Source: an uncultured Bacilli bacterium (GTDB lineage: Bacteria; Bacillota_I; Bacilli_A; RF39; UBA660). From it: a DNA stretch of 64,000 nt. The position numbers and the translations under genes were made by a program. Positions 1-7,900 of the stretch are shown in pieces (the first letter of the stretch is position 1; each line of letters begins with the position of its first letter). The DNA lies in contig CAKOOJ010000001.1 of NCBI GenBank assembly GCA_934098385.1, forward strand, positions 186,001 to 250,000. The letters run 5' to 3'. The notes beneath the pieces are model-generated. The model was not told where the DNA came from. It saw only the letters and a program-made list of their open reading frames with translations, and did not search any database.

Positions 1-210
1 ACTCACGACATGCACTTTTTTGTATTTCGTGACGCAATTAAAGGAGTTAAATTGTATGCCATTACAACCGTCCTTAAATTTTAAATTATATACTCACCCC
101 GACTTGGGCAGAAGAAGCAAATATACAAAGTGTCATTTGTACAATTGATGGATTTTTAGCCCCATCTTCAAATAGTGTTTATGACTAGCATAATGCACCA
201 CACATTTAAG
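1..210. other. Compositionally distinct left edge with two possible leader peptides
   Basis: This stretch is visibly less AT-rich than the rest of the window. Reading leftwards from the promoter at 211-239 there are two very short open frames: 136 to 86 (16 codons, starts MTLCIF) and 62 to 3 (19 codons, starts MAYNLTP, with an AAGGA motif upstream). On the plus strand a frame is open from the window start to a TAA at 82-84 (27 residues), which could be the tail of a gene lying to the left. I recognise none of these. A leader-peptide or attenuator region in front of a gene beyond the left edge is the reading I favour. Confidence 0.3.
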
Positions 211-239
211 ATTATACCATATATGGTGGTATCTGTCAA
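211..239 (-). promoter_or_regulatory. Consensus sigma-A promoter with palindromic operator, firing off the left edge
   Basis: On the minus strand TTGACA (234-239) and TATAAT (211-216) are both perfect consensus and are separated by exactly 17 bp. The spacer contains the perfect 12-bp palindrome ACCATATATGGT (216-227), placed where a repressor would block polymerase. The transcript would run left out of the window. Confidence 0.7.
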
Positions 240-286
240 TTTACTACTCTTAATAATTATATTCTTATAAAATAAAAAAATGTATG

Positions 287-976
287 TTAACAGCCCTCAT
301 CTGTTGTACATACATTAGTATTTATTTTATCTATTAACTCTTGATATTTACGTGATAACTCTTGCTTTTCTTGTTCATCTAATTCATCGGTAGAATTAAC
401 TTGACTGTCAACAGTTTTAAAATGTAAACCAACATAATTACCATCTTTTATGAACACTACTGTGGGTACTAATATTTTCTTTTCATTTGCTCTTGTACTA
501 TTTTCATCAAAAACAGTATTTATATCAGTGCCTATAACTTTAATAATTTCTTCATATATTTTACTTTTTTCTTCATCTTCATTTTCGTACGAATCTCTTA
601 ATTTTTTTAAGTTGTAATAATATAAAGTATCTACATTATTTTCTTTTAAAGTCTTAAGTAAGATAGGTAATGCAGTTCTACACCAATTACATTCTGACCA
701 ACCAAAATATATTACATTAGTTCCTTTATGTAATAATTTAACAATTTCATCGTCACTAACATATTTAACATTATTATCGCTATCTATATTCAATGTTTTA
801 AGAATATAATTTTCTGTTAATTCTACTCCATTATCTTTTTCATATTCGTTTTTAAATTTTATTTCATCATCAGTATATACATCTTTAACGTCATCTGTTT
901 TTATAAAAAATAAAACAGTTGATAATACACCAATTACAATTATAACACTAATAATCATTATCATATTTTTTCTCAT
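287..976 (-). CDS. Membrane-anchored thioredoxin-fold protein
   Basis: 229 residues. Residues 5-25 form one hydrophobic N-terminal segment, so the body should sit outside the membrane. A thioredoxin-like region follows, with the active-site motif C96-N-W-C99 in the context VIYFGWSECNWCR and a cis-Pro-like region (LVPTVVF) near residue 170. This resembles the bacteriocin transport accessory / thioredoxin-like proteins of Gram-positives, which act as thiol oxidoreductases or reductases. The C-terminus holds another Cys pair (CTTDEGC). The upstream neighbour is a 46-residue hydrophobic peptide ending 11 bp before this start, so the two are probably co-transcribed. The start is preceded by AAGGATG. 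Fold assignment is good; the substrate is unknown and no bacteriocin gene is visible nearby. Confidence 0.7.
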   Translation of the reverse strand: MRKNMIMIISVIIVIGVLSTVLFFIKTDDVKDVYTDDEIKFKNEYEKDNGVELTENYILKTLNIDSDNNVKYVSDDEIVKLLHKGTNVIYFGWSECNWCRTALPILLKTLKENNVDTLYYYNLKKLRDSYENEDEEKSKIYEEIIKVIGTDINTVFDENSTRANEKKILVPTVVFIKDGNYVGLHFKTVDSQVNSTDELDEQEKQELSRKYQELIDKINTNVCTTDEGC

Positions 977-987
977 AATTACATCCT

Positions 988-1128
988 TTATCTATATATC
1001 ATTTCAATTTTATATTTATCAAAATTAGTATTAATTAGAATGCAACATCCAATAAATATTCCCATTTCTATAGTACATATACTAATTAATAATATTTTTA
1101 AAATATTACTTATAATATTTTTCTTCAT
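988..1128 (-). CDS. Small hydrophobic membrane peptide (46 aa)
   Basis: I choose the ATG at 1128 because AGGTGG lies just upstream of it; a longer frame starting at 1176 lacks a ribosome site. The product begins MKKNIISN, has one long hydrophobic stretch with a Cys pair (IGCCILI) and ends in a short charged tail (KYKIEMIYR). It lies 11 bp upstream of the thioredoxin-fold gene and is probably translated from the same mRNA. I do not recognise the family. It could be a partner of the thiol protein or a short membrane peptide of independent function. Confidence 0.5.
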   Translation of the reverse strand: MKKNIISNILKILLISICTIEMGIFIGCCILINTNFDKYKIEMIYR

Positions 1129-1186
1129 AATACCACCTAAAATAATTATAAAATATTTTATAATATAATACAACATTTTTTTAAAT

Positions 1187-1215
1187 TTGTATTTTTTATG
1201 TTTTTTTGATAAAAT
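1187..1215 (+). promoter_or_regulatory. Promoter of def
   Basis: TTGTAT (1187-1192), a 17-bp spacer, then TAAAAT (1210-1215). The AGAGGTG ribosome site of def follows closely, so the leader is only about 15 nt. Confidence 0.5.
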
Positions 1216-1236
1216 AACTCAAGTAGAGGTGAAAAA

Positions 1237-1788
1237 ATGATATTACCAAATATAAAAATATTAGATGAATCTAATAAAATATTAAGAAAAAAAAGTAAAG
1301 ATGTAACTTTTCCATTAGATACAAAGTTAAAAAAACTTATAGATGATTCTTTAACTTATTTGGAAATGAGTCAAATGGATGAATATATAGAAAAATATAA
1401 TTTACGTGCAGGAATGGGATTATCTTTTGTTCAAATAGGTGTATTAAAAAGAATATTTGTTATATCTGAAGAATTAGAGGATGGTACTTTTAAAAGATAT
1501 ACATTAATTAATCCAAAAGTAATATCAAAAAGTGAAGAATTAATATATGTTGGTGAAGGAGAAGGTTGTTTAAGTGTTAATAGACCTGTTGAAGGTATTG
1601 TGCCTAGACATGCTAGAATAAAAGTTGAAGCTTATGATGTAGATGGTAATAAATTTACTATTAGAGTAAGAGAAGACATTTCTGTAGCATTTCAACATGA
1701 ATTAGATCACTTAGATGGAATTTTATTTGTTGATAAAATAGATCCAAAGAATCCTTATAAAAATCAAGAATTTATGAGAGAAATATAA
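1237..1788 (+). CDS. def: Peptide deformylase
   Basis: 183 residues, the usual length for the type II enzymes of Gram-positives. It removes the formyl group from the initiator methionine of nascent proteins at the ribosome. All three metal/active-site motifs are visible: GMGLSFVQIG (residues 59-68, motif 1 with Ser-Phe where many enzymes have Ala-Ala), EGCLS with the metal Cys111, and QHELDHLDG with His154, Glu155 and His158. The start is set by AGAGGTG seven bases upstream. It is a monocistronic plus-strand gene between two minus-strand units and shares a bidirectional terminator with the convergent M23 peptidase gene. Confidence 0.95.
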   Translation: MILPNIKILDESNKILRKKSKDVTFPLDTKLKKLIDDSLTYLEMSQMDEYIEKYNLRAGMGLSFVQIGVLKRIFVISEELEDGTFKRYTLINPKVISKSEELIYVGEGEGCLSVNRPVEGIVPRHARIKVEAYDVDGNKFTIRVREDISVAFQHELDHLDGILFVDKIDPKNPYKNQEFMREI

Positions 1789-1794
1789 AAACAA

Positions 1795-1822
1795 AAACAA
1801 GCTTTACAGCTTGTTTATTTTT
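1795..1822. terminator. Bidirectional terminator between def and the M23 peptidase gene
   Basis: A 9-bp stem (AAACAAGCT, 1795-1803, with AGCTTGTTT, 1808-1816) closes a 4-nt loop. A/T-rich runs lie on both sides, so it can serve both convergent genes. Confidence 0.85.
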
Positions 1823-3027
1823 TATCTACCTGACCAATAAATACCTTTATTTGGTAATCCTAAAGTTTTTTGTGGATCATAAGTATTTGCTAAAAAAGTT
1901 CCGTAAGAAATATATGTTTTACCATACCAACCATTGGCTAGTGTAAAGTGTAAATGTGCTCCTGTTGAACATCTTTCCCAACCAAAAGTACCTCTTCCTC
2001 CACCAACAGTACCTACAACCGTACCACTAGTGACTTGATCACCTAAACTAACATTAATAGTCAAAAGATGCATGTACATAGATGTTACTTGTCTACCATT
2101 AATAGTATGAAAAACATAAACTTGATTACCGCCACACGAAGCTTTTCTAATAATTTTTCCTACCATACCATTAGCAGTTGCATAAACATTAGTTCCTTCA
2201 CTATTACCACCAATATCTATTCCACTATGGAATTTCGTACCAGAACCAGATAGAGGATTAACTCTGTAACCATAATAACTTGTAATAACCCCTCGATTTA
2301 AAGGCCTCATATATCCTGTATCTCCCTTAATAGAAACACATTCATTTAAATCTTGATCGTCTTTACACCCTAAATTTTTATAATAATTTATCAATTCTTG
2401 AGTTGAATTAATCTCATCTTGAACATCCATAGTATCTTCACTAATCTGTTCGAGTTTATCTCCTAAAGATTCAATCTTATTTCCTAATTCATCAATTTGT
2501 TTGTTTAGTTCAACTTCTCTGTTAGCTAAATCTACTTGTAATTGTTCATTCTTTTTAATTAAATCATTATATTTGTCAATTTGTTCATTGTTATAATCTA
2601 TTATTTGTTCTACTATTGCATATCTATAAACTAAGTCTTCATAACTAGTAGCATCAAATACATATTCTAAGTATACATTTGAACCATCAGTTAATTGATA
2701 AGTTTCCATAGTTTTTTTTATGCTTTCTTTTGTATCTTCAATTTCACCATTTAAAGTAATAATATCACTTTTAGCTTGTTCAACTTTTCCTTGATTAACA
2801 GTTATTTCATTTTTTGCATTTGATATTGATTGATTACTACTTGCTATTTGTCCTTGAGTTAATTTTTTTTCATTATCTTTTTGATTTTTTTTATTTTTTA
2901 GAGCAGCAAGTTCATTTTTTAATCCACCTAAGGTTTTAGCATTAGTAGAGGCATTTGGAGAAATAAAAGTATATAAAGAGAACAATAAAACAATAATTGT
3001 TATTAATATATTCTTAATATGTTTCAT
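1822..3027 (-). CDS. Secreted M23 (LytM) peptidoglycan hydrolase with coiled coil, FtsEX partner
   Basis: 401 residues. An N-terminal signal/anchor (8-25) is followed by a long coiled-coil region (about 33-220), a short linker and a C-terminal LytM/M23 domain. Zinc ligands are visible as His267 and Asp271 (HSGID) and His360 in HLHF, with His320 (MYMH) and His358 also in catalytic positions. The gene overlaps ftsX by ATGA (3024-3027), giving ftsE-ftsX-hydrolase in one unit. This matches the known pairing of FtsEX with a coiled-coil amidase activator or endopeptidase (EnvC, PcsB, CwlO types), in which the ABC complex gates hydrolase activity. I infer a cell-separation or elongation hydrolase held at the membrane by FtsX. 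The exact bond cut is not readable. Confidence 0.88.
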   Translation of the reverse strand: MKHIKNILITIIVLLFSLYTFISPNASTNAKTLGGLKNELAALKNKKNQKDNEKKLTQGQIASSNQSISNAKNEITVNQGKVEQAKSDIITLNGEIEDTKESIKKTMETYQLTDGSNVYLEYVFDATSYEDLVYRYAIVEQIIDYNNEQIDKYNDLIKKNEQLQVDLANREVELNKQIDELGNKIESLGDKLEQISEDTMDVQDEINSTQELINYYKNLGCKDDQDLNECVSIKGDTGYMRPLNRGVITSYYGYRVNPLSGSGTKFHSGIDIGGNSEGTNVYATANGMVGKIIRKASCGGNQVYVFHTINGRQVTSMYMHLLTINVSLGDQVTSGTVVGTVGGGRGTFGWERCSTGAHLHFTLANGWYGKTYISYGTFLANTYDPQKTLGLPNKGIYWSGR

Positions 3028-3926
3028 ACTTTTAAATACTTTCTAACCGCTCTCGTGCTTGCAAACATACCAACTAATCCACCAATAATTAGAAGTGCTA
3101 AAGATGTTTTATAAATAATTAAACTAGGTTTTGTTAATTCTACTAGATTAGATAAAACTACTCCACCCATTGTTTCATAGAAATATGTATATCCAAAAAT
3201 AGTAAGTATTATTGGTATTAAACTACCTAAAATTCCTAATAATAAACCTTCAAATAAATATGGAAGTTTTATAACAGCATTACTAGTACCAACTAATCTC
3301 ATAATATTTATTTCATTTCTTCTACTAAATATAGTTATTTTAATAGTGTTTGTTATTAAAAATACAGTAACTACTATTAATGCTATTACTATAGCCCAAC
3401 AACATTTTTTTACCATATCAAATACACTTATCATTCTATCCACCATAGTTTCACCATATTTAACTAAAGTAACTTTATTTATATTTTTTATAGTTGTTGC
3501 GGTTTCTTTTATTTTCTTTATATCTTTTACTTTTAGAATATAAGTGCTTTGTAGTGGATTTTCATCATCACTCCAATTATCCATAATAGTTTTAAATGTT
3601 TCATTTTCATTACTCATGTTATTTTTTATTTCGTCTTTACTTCTATATGTAATGCTATCTACGTTATCTATATTATTAAGTTCATTTTTTACATTTTTTA
3701 TTTCTTCTTCACTAGATTTGCTATCTACAAAAACAATCATTGTTAAGTCTTTTTCTATTTTCATAGTCATATCCGTTACATTTTCGGTAGCAAGTATTGC
3801 TAGAGCAACTAGAATGAGTGTGATAACCGTACATGAAATACTAGCTACAGAAAGACTAAAATTACGAAATATACTTTTAAAAGAATCCCTTATACTTCTA
3901 TTAAATATTCTTATCAGCTTCATCAT
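3024..3926 (-). CDS. ftsX: Cell division ABC permease FtsX
   Basis: About 300 residues. I place the start at the tandem ATG-ATG (3921-3926), preceded by AGAAAGGAAAA; a longer frame from 3950 lacks a good ribosome site. The protein has an N-terminal transmembrane helix (around residues 24-46), an extracytoplasmic domain of about 110 residues (VDSKSSEEEIKNV onward), and three more helices in the C-terminal FtsX domain, which is the standard FtsX layout. The start lies inside the 3' end of ftsE (26-bp overlap) and the stop overlaps the hydrolase gene by ATGA, so translation is coupled. The extracytoplasmic loop is expected to bind the coiled coil of the adjacent M23 protein. Confidence 0.9.
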   Translation of the reverse strand: MMKLIRIFNRSIRDSFKSIFRNFSLSVASISCTVITLILVALAILATENVTDMTMKIEKDLTMIVFVDSKSSEEEIKNVKNELNNIDNVDSITYRSKDEIKNNMSNENETFKTIMDNWSDDENPLQSTYILKVKDIKKIKETATTIKNINKVTLVKYGETMVDRMISVFDMVKKCCWAIVIALIVVTVFLITNTIKITIFSRRNEINIMRLVGTSNAVIKLPYLFEGLLLGILGSLIPIILTIFGYTYFYETMGGVVLSNLVELTKPSLIIYKTSLALLIIGGLVGMFASTRAVRKYLKV

Positions 3927-4608
3927 CGTATTTTCCTTTCTTTTTATCACTAACTATTACCCCGTTTTTTATTGTAACAACACGTTTTTTTAATCTATTA
4001 ACTATATCTTTATCGTGTGTTGCCATAATTATAGTTGTTTCTAAATCTTTATTAATGCTAGTAATTACATCCATTATTTCTTTAGAAGTATCAGGATCCA
4101 AATTACCAGTTGGTTCATCACATATTATCAATTTAGGTTCATTTACGATAGCTCTTGCTATACAAACACGTTGTTGTTCTCCACCAGAAAGTTCATGAGG
4201 ATAACTTCTATATTTTTCTTTAAGTCCAACTCTTTCTAATGCTTTTAAAACAAGTTTTTTTATTTCACTTCCTGCCATACCATAACTTTCTAATGGATAT
4301 GCAACGTTTTCATAAACTGTTAATTTGGGTAATAATTTAAAATCTTGAAATACAATACCTATTTTACGTCTTAATTTATAAACTTTACTATTACGTAATT
4401 TAGCAACATTAATTCCTCCAACATATACCTCGCCTTTATTGGGTTTTTCTTCCCTATAAAGAAGTTTTAATAAAGTACTCTTACCGCTAGCTGTAGGTCC
4501 AATAAGGAAAACAAATTCTCCTTTTTCTACTTTTAGATTTCCATTAGCTAGGGCAGTAACACCATTTTTATAAACTTTATAACAATCTTTTATATTTATA
4601 AATTCCAT
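3901..4608 (-). CDS. ftsE: Cell division ABC ATPase FtsE
   Basis: 235 residues, typical FtsE length. The Walker A motif is GPTASGKST (37-45), the signature LSGGEQQR lies near 141-148, Walker B is LIICDEPTGNLDP, and the H-loop is MATHD. The Ala in GPTASGKS is slightly unusual for this family. FtsE energises FtsX at the membrane to switch on the associated peptidoglycan hydrolase. It is first in the ftsE-ftsX-M23 unit, with AAGGTGGAG upstream of the ATG and a TATACT-like -10 element further upstream (about 4625). Confidence 0.93.
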   Translation of the reverse strand: MEFINIKDCYKVYKNGVTALANGNLKVEKGEFVFLIGPTASGKSTLLKLLYREEKPNKGEVYVGGINVAKLRNSKVYKLRRKIGIVFQDFKLLPKLTVYENVAYPLESYGMAGSEIKKLVLKALERVGLKEKYRSYPHELSGGEQQRVCIARAIVNEPKLIICDEPTGNLDPDTSKEIMDVITSINKDLETTIIMATHDKDIVNRLKKRVVTIKNGVIVSDKKKGKYDDEADKNI

Positions 4609-4693
4609 ATTTACTCCACCTTACTATATAAAGTATAGCACAAATTATTTATCTTTTAAATAAAAAGTCGATATTTGTCAAATATTAGCAAAA

Positions 4694-4713
4694 AAAAAGA
4701 CATAAGTCTTTTT
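4694..4713. terminator. Terminator after the first SipW-signal protein gene
   Basis: An 8-bp stem AAAAAGAC / GTCTTTTT with loop ATAA. A-run and T-run flanks make it work for the minus-strand gene ending at 4731. Confidence 0.8.
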
Positions 4714-4730
4714 TCATTATTAAATTAATA

Positions 4731-5486
4731 TTAAGCAGCTGGAGTAACAGTATTACCTTCAGCATCAATATAAGTTGCACCACTATCGTTAGTAGTAACA
4801 CCAACAACTTTTACAGTAGCTTTTATATTAGCAGCTTGGCTATCATTTTGACTAGCAGCAGTATCAGCATATTTTAACATTAAGTAATAATATTGAGTAA
4901 CATTTTTGTCAATTTCTACAACTTTAGAAATAACTTTATCTTCTCCAGTAGCTGGTAATTGACCACTAGCAACTTTTGTTCCACCAGTATAAGTATCAGC
5001 AGCGTCTACAGAATATAATTCATAAGTTAAATTAGCAGCATCTGCAGTATTTTTAGCAGCAATACCATTAGTAATATCAATTAACTTAATAACGTAAGTT
5101 GATTTACCAGTAGATCTAGCAGTACTTGCTACATTGAAAGCAGCTGGTTTAGTAATACCGTCAGCAGCAGTTAAACCCTTAGTAGTTACATCTGCATCAT
5201 CAGTTGCAACTAAAGCTTTAGTACGTAACTCACCATCAACTGTTTCAGTTCCGAAATAATGTAAACCATCACTTTCCCAACCAGGAATAACTTTTTGAGC
5301 AGTCATTGTTTTGTTTTGAGTATAATTAACTTCTAACATACCTGCTGTAACTTCTGTAGTTTTTTCATCTTGGTTTCTTGCTACTGATGCAGTGAAGTAT
5401 GCATAAGTAAACCCAACTACTGATAAAGCAACTACAAACATTGCTACTATAGCTATAGCTATCTTTCCATTGTTTTCTGATTTCAT
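4731..5486 (-). CDS. Secreted protein with SipW-type signal region (TasA/camelysin-like)
   Basis: 251 residues. The N-terminus has a short charged start, a hydrophobic core (KIAIAIVAMFVVALSVVGF) and the tract TYAYFTASVARN, which is typical of SipW-cognate signal regions in TasA/CalY-type proteins. The mature part is rich in Ala, Thr, Val and Asp, has little Cys, and is predicted mostly beta. Its base and codon use are less AT-biased than its neighbours, as in highly expressed genes. It shares a nearly identical 55-bp promoter/leader with the gene at 13250-13960. The family suggests a biofilm or surface fibre subunit; no sipW or tasA-type operon partner is in the window, so the role is an inference. 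Confidence 0.75.
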   Translation of the reverse strand: MKSENNGKIAIAIVAMFVVALSVVGFTYAYFTASVARNQDEKTTEVTAGMLEVNYTQNKTMTAQKVIPGWESDGLHYFGTETVDGELRTKALVATDDADVTTKGLTAADGITKPAAFNVASTARSTGKSTYVIKLIDITNGIAAKNTADAANLTYELYSVDAADTYTGGTKVASGQLPATGEDKVISKVVEIDKNVTQYYYLMLKYADTAASQNDSQAANIKATVKVVGVTTNDSGATYIDAEGNTVTPAA

Positions 5487-5494
5487 TTCTTTTC

Positions 5495-5549
5495 TATCCT
5501 CCTACAATAAAATCATATCAAATCATAATAAGTATGTCAATTTAAAATT
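5495..5549 (-). repeat. Promoter/leader module shared by two SipW-signal genes (copy 1)
   Basis: 55 bp identical at 54 positions to 13968-14022. In transcription order it holds TTGACA (5535-5540), 17 bp, TATGAT (5512-5517), a short leader and the AGGAGG ribosome site. Both copies sit directly upstream of a SipW-signal protein gene. This implies duplication of a strong expression cassette or matched regulation of both products. Confidence 0.9.
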
Positions 5550-5573
5550 GAAAAAAAATTTAAAAAATTAAAA

Positions 5574-5593
5574 AATAGACGATATTGTCTATT
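5574..5593 (-). terminator. Terminator of the 139-aa gene
   Basis: Stem AATAGAC / GTCTATT around loop GATATT, overlapping the stop codon. The A-run on the plus strand (5555-5575) is the T-run of the minus-strand transcript. Confidence 0.75.
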
Positions 5594-6011
5594 ATTTATT
5601 CTGTAACATATTTAACATGTCAATTTTAAACATATCTTTTGAAGCATTAGCTTTACTAATCATAACACCTTTATAAGTAGTTAATTCTGCCATATGTCCT
5701 TCTAATAATATATCAGTAGGTGTAATAGTATCTAACATAACTACATTTTGTTCTTTATAAACGATATACTTAAGTGTTACATCACCATGAATTTGTTTAA
5801 ACATATGATCACTAGGCAATCTAAGCTCATAAGTTTCAGTTTTTTCAACTTTATTCTTACTAATTAATTCACCAATAAAATTACCTTTTCTTAATTCAGG
5901 ATAGTAATCAAAATTAAGTTTTTTATAAGCAAGCATATTGTATTTTTTTAATGCCCTTTCTAACTTTTTAAACTCATTCTCATTAATATAATCTAAAATA
6001 AATCCTTTCAT
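5592..6011 (-). CDS. Conserved-looking protein of unknown function (139 aa)
   Basis: 139 residues, no signal peptide or membrane helix, mixed alpha/beta composition, begins MKGFILDYINENEF. It starts with a long helical, Lys-rich region (EFKKLERALKKYNML) and contains several short beta-like segments (YELRLPSDH, VTLKYIVYK, VVMLDTITP). I do not recognise the family. It is a one-gene unit with its own perfect consensus promoter (6043-6071), a strong GGGGG-containing ribosome site and its own terminator, so it is probably an abundant cytoplasmic protein. It lies between a secreted fibre-like protein and a prepilin gene, but nothing in its sequence ties it to them. Confidence 0.6.
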   Translation of the reverse strand: MKGFILDYINENEFKKLERALKKYNMLAYKKLNFDYYPELRKGNFIGELISKNKVEKTETYELRLPSDHMFKQIHGDVTLKYIVYKEQNVVMLDTITPTDILLEGHMAELTTYKGVMISKANASKDMFKIDMLNMLQNK

Positions 6012-6042
6012 AAAATAACCCCCTTATTTCATCTGTGTATAA

Positions 6043-6071
6043 ATTATAGCACTTTTGTTTGTGTTTGTCAA
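6043..6071 (-). promoter_or_regulatory. Perfect consensus promoter of the 139-aa gene
   Basis: TTGACA (6066-6071), 17-bp spacer, TATAAT (6043-6048) on the minus strand. Confidence 0.8.
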
Positions 6072-6091
6072 ATTTTGTCAAGTGATAAAAA

Positions 6092-6110
6092 AATAGACAA
6101 AAAGTCTATT
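6092..6110 (-). terminator. Terminator of the prepilin gene
   Basis: Stem AATAGAC / GTCTATT with loop of five A, overlapping the stop codon. The stem sequence is the same as that of the terminator at 5574-5593. Confidence 0.7.
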
Positions 6111-6300
6111 CAGCATCAACGCACTTACCATCTCCTGGTTTATCACCTTTTTCATATACTTGTCCAGTTAAGGAACAACCTGATTTAGTTATAGAATCTT
6201 TTAAATAACCACCAAAATAATTGACTAAAGCAATGGTAATAACACTTATTAGTGCAATTATTAAAACATATTCAACCAATGCTTGACCTTTTTTATTCAT
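6106..6300 (-). CDS. Flp/Tad-type prepilin-like protein
   Basis: 64 residues. The N-terminus MNKKGQALVEYVLIIALISVITIALV is a class III/type IV prepilin signature: a short basic leader ending in Gly, cleavage expected before QALVEY, and Glu at mature position 5, followed directly by the hydrophobic helix. Flp pilins of Tad systems have this layout. The C-terminal tail carries two Cys and several Gly/Lys/Asp. No tad/cpa machinery or prepilin peptidase is in the window, so the exporter must be elsewhere. It has its own strong promoter (6324-6352) and terminator, consistent with an abundant structural subunit. Confidence 0.7.
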   Translation of the reverse strand: MNKKGQALVEYVLIIALISVITIALVNYFGGYLKDSITKSGCSLTGQVYEKGDKPGDGKCVDAE

Positions 6301-6323
6301 TTGTAATCACCTACTATACCTAA

Positions 6324-6352
6324 AGTATAATAAATTTATCGATTATTGTCAA
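6324..6352 (-). promoter_or_regulatory. Promoter of the prepilin gene
   Basis: TTGACA (6347-6352), 17-bp spacer, TATACT (6324-6329) on the minus strand. The -35 element overlaps the end of ruvB. Spacing and match suggest strong expression. Confidence 0.75.
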
Positions 6353-7344
6353 ATACTTTCATTAGCTGTTTTTAAGTGCTCTTTTGCTTTATCTGTGGTC
6401 ATTCTACCTCTAGGTGTTCTTTTTATAAAACCTTCTTGTAAAAGATATGGTTCAACTACGTCTTCAATGGTTGAAACTTCTTCACCAATGCTTGCTGCTA
6501 TGGTTTCAACACCTACTGGGCCACCATTAAATTTATTAATTAAACTAGTTAAATACTCTAAGTCAACTTGATCAAGTCCATATTTATCAACTTTAAGTCT
6601 TTTTAAAGCACTATCAGTTATTTCTTTATCAATTATTCCATCACCAATAACGCTAGCAAAATCTCTAACTCTCTTAAATAATCTATTGGCAATTCTAGGT
6701 GTTTTTCTACTTCTTTTGGCTAATTCTAATGATGCATCGTCTGTAATTTCCATATCTAAAACTCTACTTGTTCTTTTTATTATTTGATTTAATTCTTCTT
6801 CACTATAATAATTAAGTTTAGATACTATTCCAAATCTATCTCTTAGTGGACTTGATAAATCGCCTGCTCGTGTTGTTGCCCCAACAAGTGTAAATGGTGG
6901 TAAATCTATTTTTATATTTCTAGTATTTCCTTCTGTTCCAACCACTATGTCAAGTTCAAAATCTTCCATAGCAGGATAAAGTATTTCTTCAATAAATTTT
7001 GGAATACGGTGTATTTCGTCTATAAATAGTACATCTCCCGGTTCTAATGTTGATAAAAGTGCTGCTAAATCCCCACTTTTTTCAATAGATGGTCCTGTAG
7101 TTGTTTTTATATTACTACCTAATTCATTAGCAATAATATGTGCAAGTGTGGTCTTTCCTAATCCTGGAGGGCCATATAATAATACATGGTCTAAAGACTC
7201 ATTTCTCATTTTAGCAGCATCTATAAATATCTTTATATTTTCTTTTACTTCTTCTTGGCCAACATAATCTTTTATATATTGTGGTCTTAGCGTATTATCA
7301 ACTTCACCATTTAATAATTCTTTAGAAACTATTCTATCATCCAT
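6349..7344 (-). CDS. ruvB: Holliday junction branch migration ATPase RuvB
   Basis: 331 residues, normal family length. An AAA+ domain with Walker [10 protein letters not shown], Walker B LFIDEIHR and sensor 1 GATTRAG is followed by the lid domain ([29 protein letters not shown]) and a C-terminal winged helix ([17 protein letters not shown]). RuvB hexamers drive branch migration of Holliday junctions together with RuvA during recombinational repair. The gene starts 4 bp after ruvA, in the usual ruvA-ruvB order, so it should share the LexA-box promoter at 7920-7948. Confidence 0.97.
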   Translation of the reverse strand: MDDRIVSKELLNGEVDNTLRPQYIKDYVGQEEVKENIKIFIDAAKMRNESLDHVLLYGPPGLGKTTLAHIIANELGSNIKTTTGPSIEKSGDLAALLSTLEPGDVLFIDEIHRIPKFIEEILYPAMEDFELDIVVGTEGNTRNIKIDLPPFTLVGATTRAGDLSSPLRDRFGIVSKLNYYSEEELNQIIKRTSRVLDMEITDDASLELAKRSRKTPRIANRLFKRVRDFASVIGDGIIDKEITDSALKRLKVDKYGLDQVDLEYLTSLINKFNGGPVGVETIAASIGEEVSTIEDVVEPYLLQEGFIKRTPRGRMTTDKAKEHLKTANESI

Positions 7345-7348
7345 ATTA

Positions 7349-7900
7349 TCACTTTCCTAACAATTTTAATGCTTCCTTTATTTGATTTTCTAAACTTAAA
7401 TCATTATCTACTTTATCTATTATCTTTTTTATATCATTACTTTTATAACCTAAACTTTCTAAAACTTCAATAAGTTCTCTAGAGTCATATTGAAATAAGT
7501 CAGTTTGTGTAGTAAGTTTTCCTTTTAAATCTAATATAATTTGTTTAGCAACTTTATCTCCAATTTTAGGAAATCTTGTTAAATATGTAACGTTATCACT
7601 ATTAATTGCATCATAAATTCCTTTAATATTACCACTTGCAAATAATGGCATAGCCATCTTAGGCCCTATTCCTTTAACATTAATAAGTTTTAAGAATAAG
7701 TTCTTCTCTTCCATATTTTTAAAACCATATAAACTATTTTCGTCTTCTTTAATATGATTATATAAATAAACTTTACATTCCTCATTTAATTTAAAACTAT
7801 ATGGGTTAGATACAAAAATAGAATATCCTATATTATTATTATCTAATATTATATAATTACCATCATATCCAACGACTATACCTTTTATATAACTGTACAT
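7349..7900 (-). CDS. ruvA: Holliday junction DNA-binding protein RuvA
   Basis: 183 residues from the ATG at 7900, slightly short of the usual 190-200. The start is fixed by AGGAG ten bases upstream and by the family N-terminus [21 protein letters not shown]-fold (1-65), tandem helix-hairpin-helix ([10 protein letters not shown] and [14 protein letters not shown]) and the C-terminal UBA-like domain III ([15 protein letters not shown]) are visible. RuvA tetramers bind the junction and recruit RuvB. Its promoter has a LexA-type box in the spacer. Oddly, the reading frame is open upstream of this ATG all the way through a BRO-N/DinD-like gene (to 8821), so a fused product is also possible. Confidence 0.93.
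   Translation of the reverse strand: MYSYIKGIVVGYDGNYIILDNNNIGYSIFVSNPYSFKLNEECKVYLYNHIKEDENSLYGFKNMEEKNLFLKLINVKGIGPKMAMPLFASGNIKGIYDAINSDNVTYLTRFPKIGDKVAKQIILDLKGKLTTQTDLFQYDSRELIEVLESLGYKSNDIKKIIDKVDNDLSLENQIKEALKLLGK

Noticed and set aside
1..84. Plus-strand coding tail of 27 residues at the left edge
   Set aside because: The frame is open but too short to identify, and the strong leftward promoter with leader frames offers a competing explanation. It is kept only as a note.
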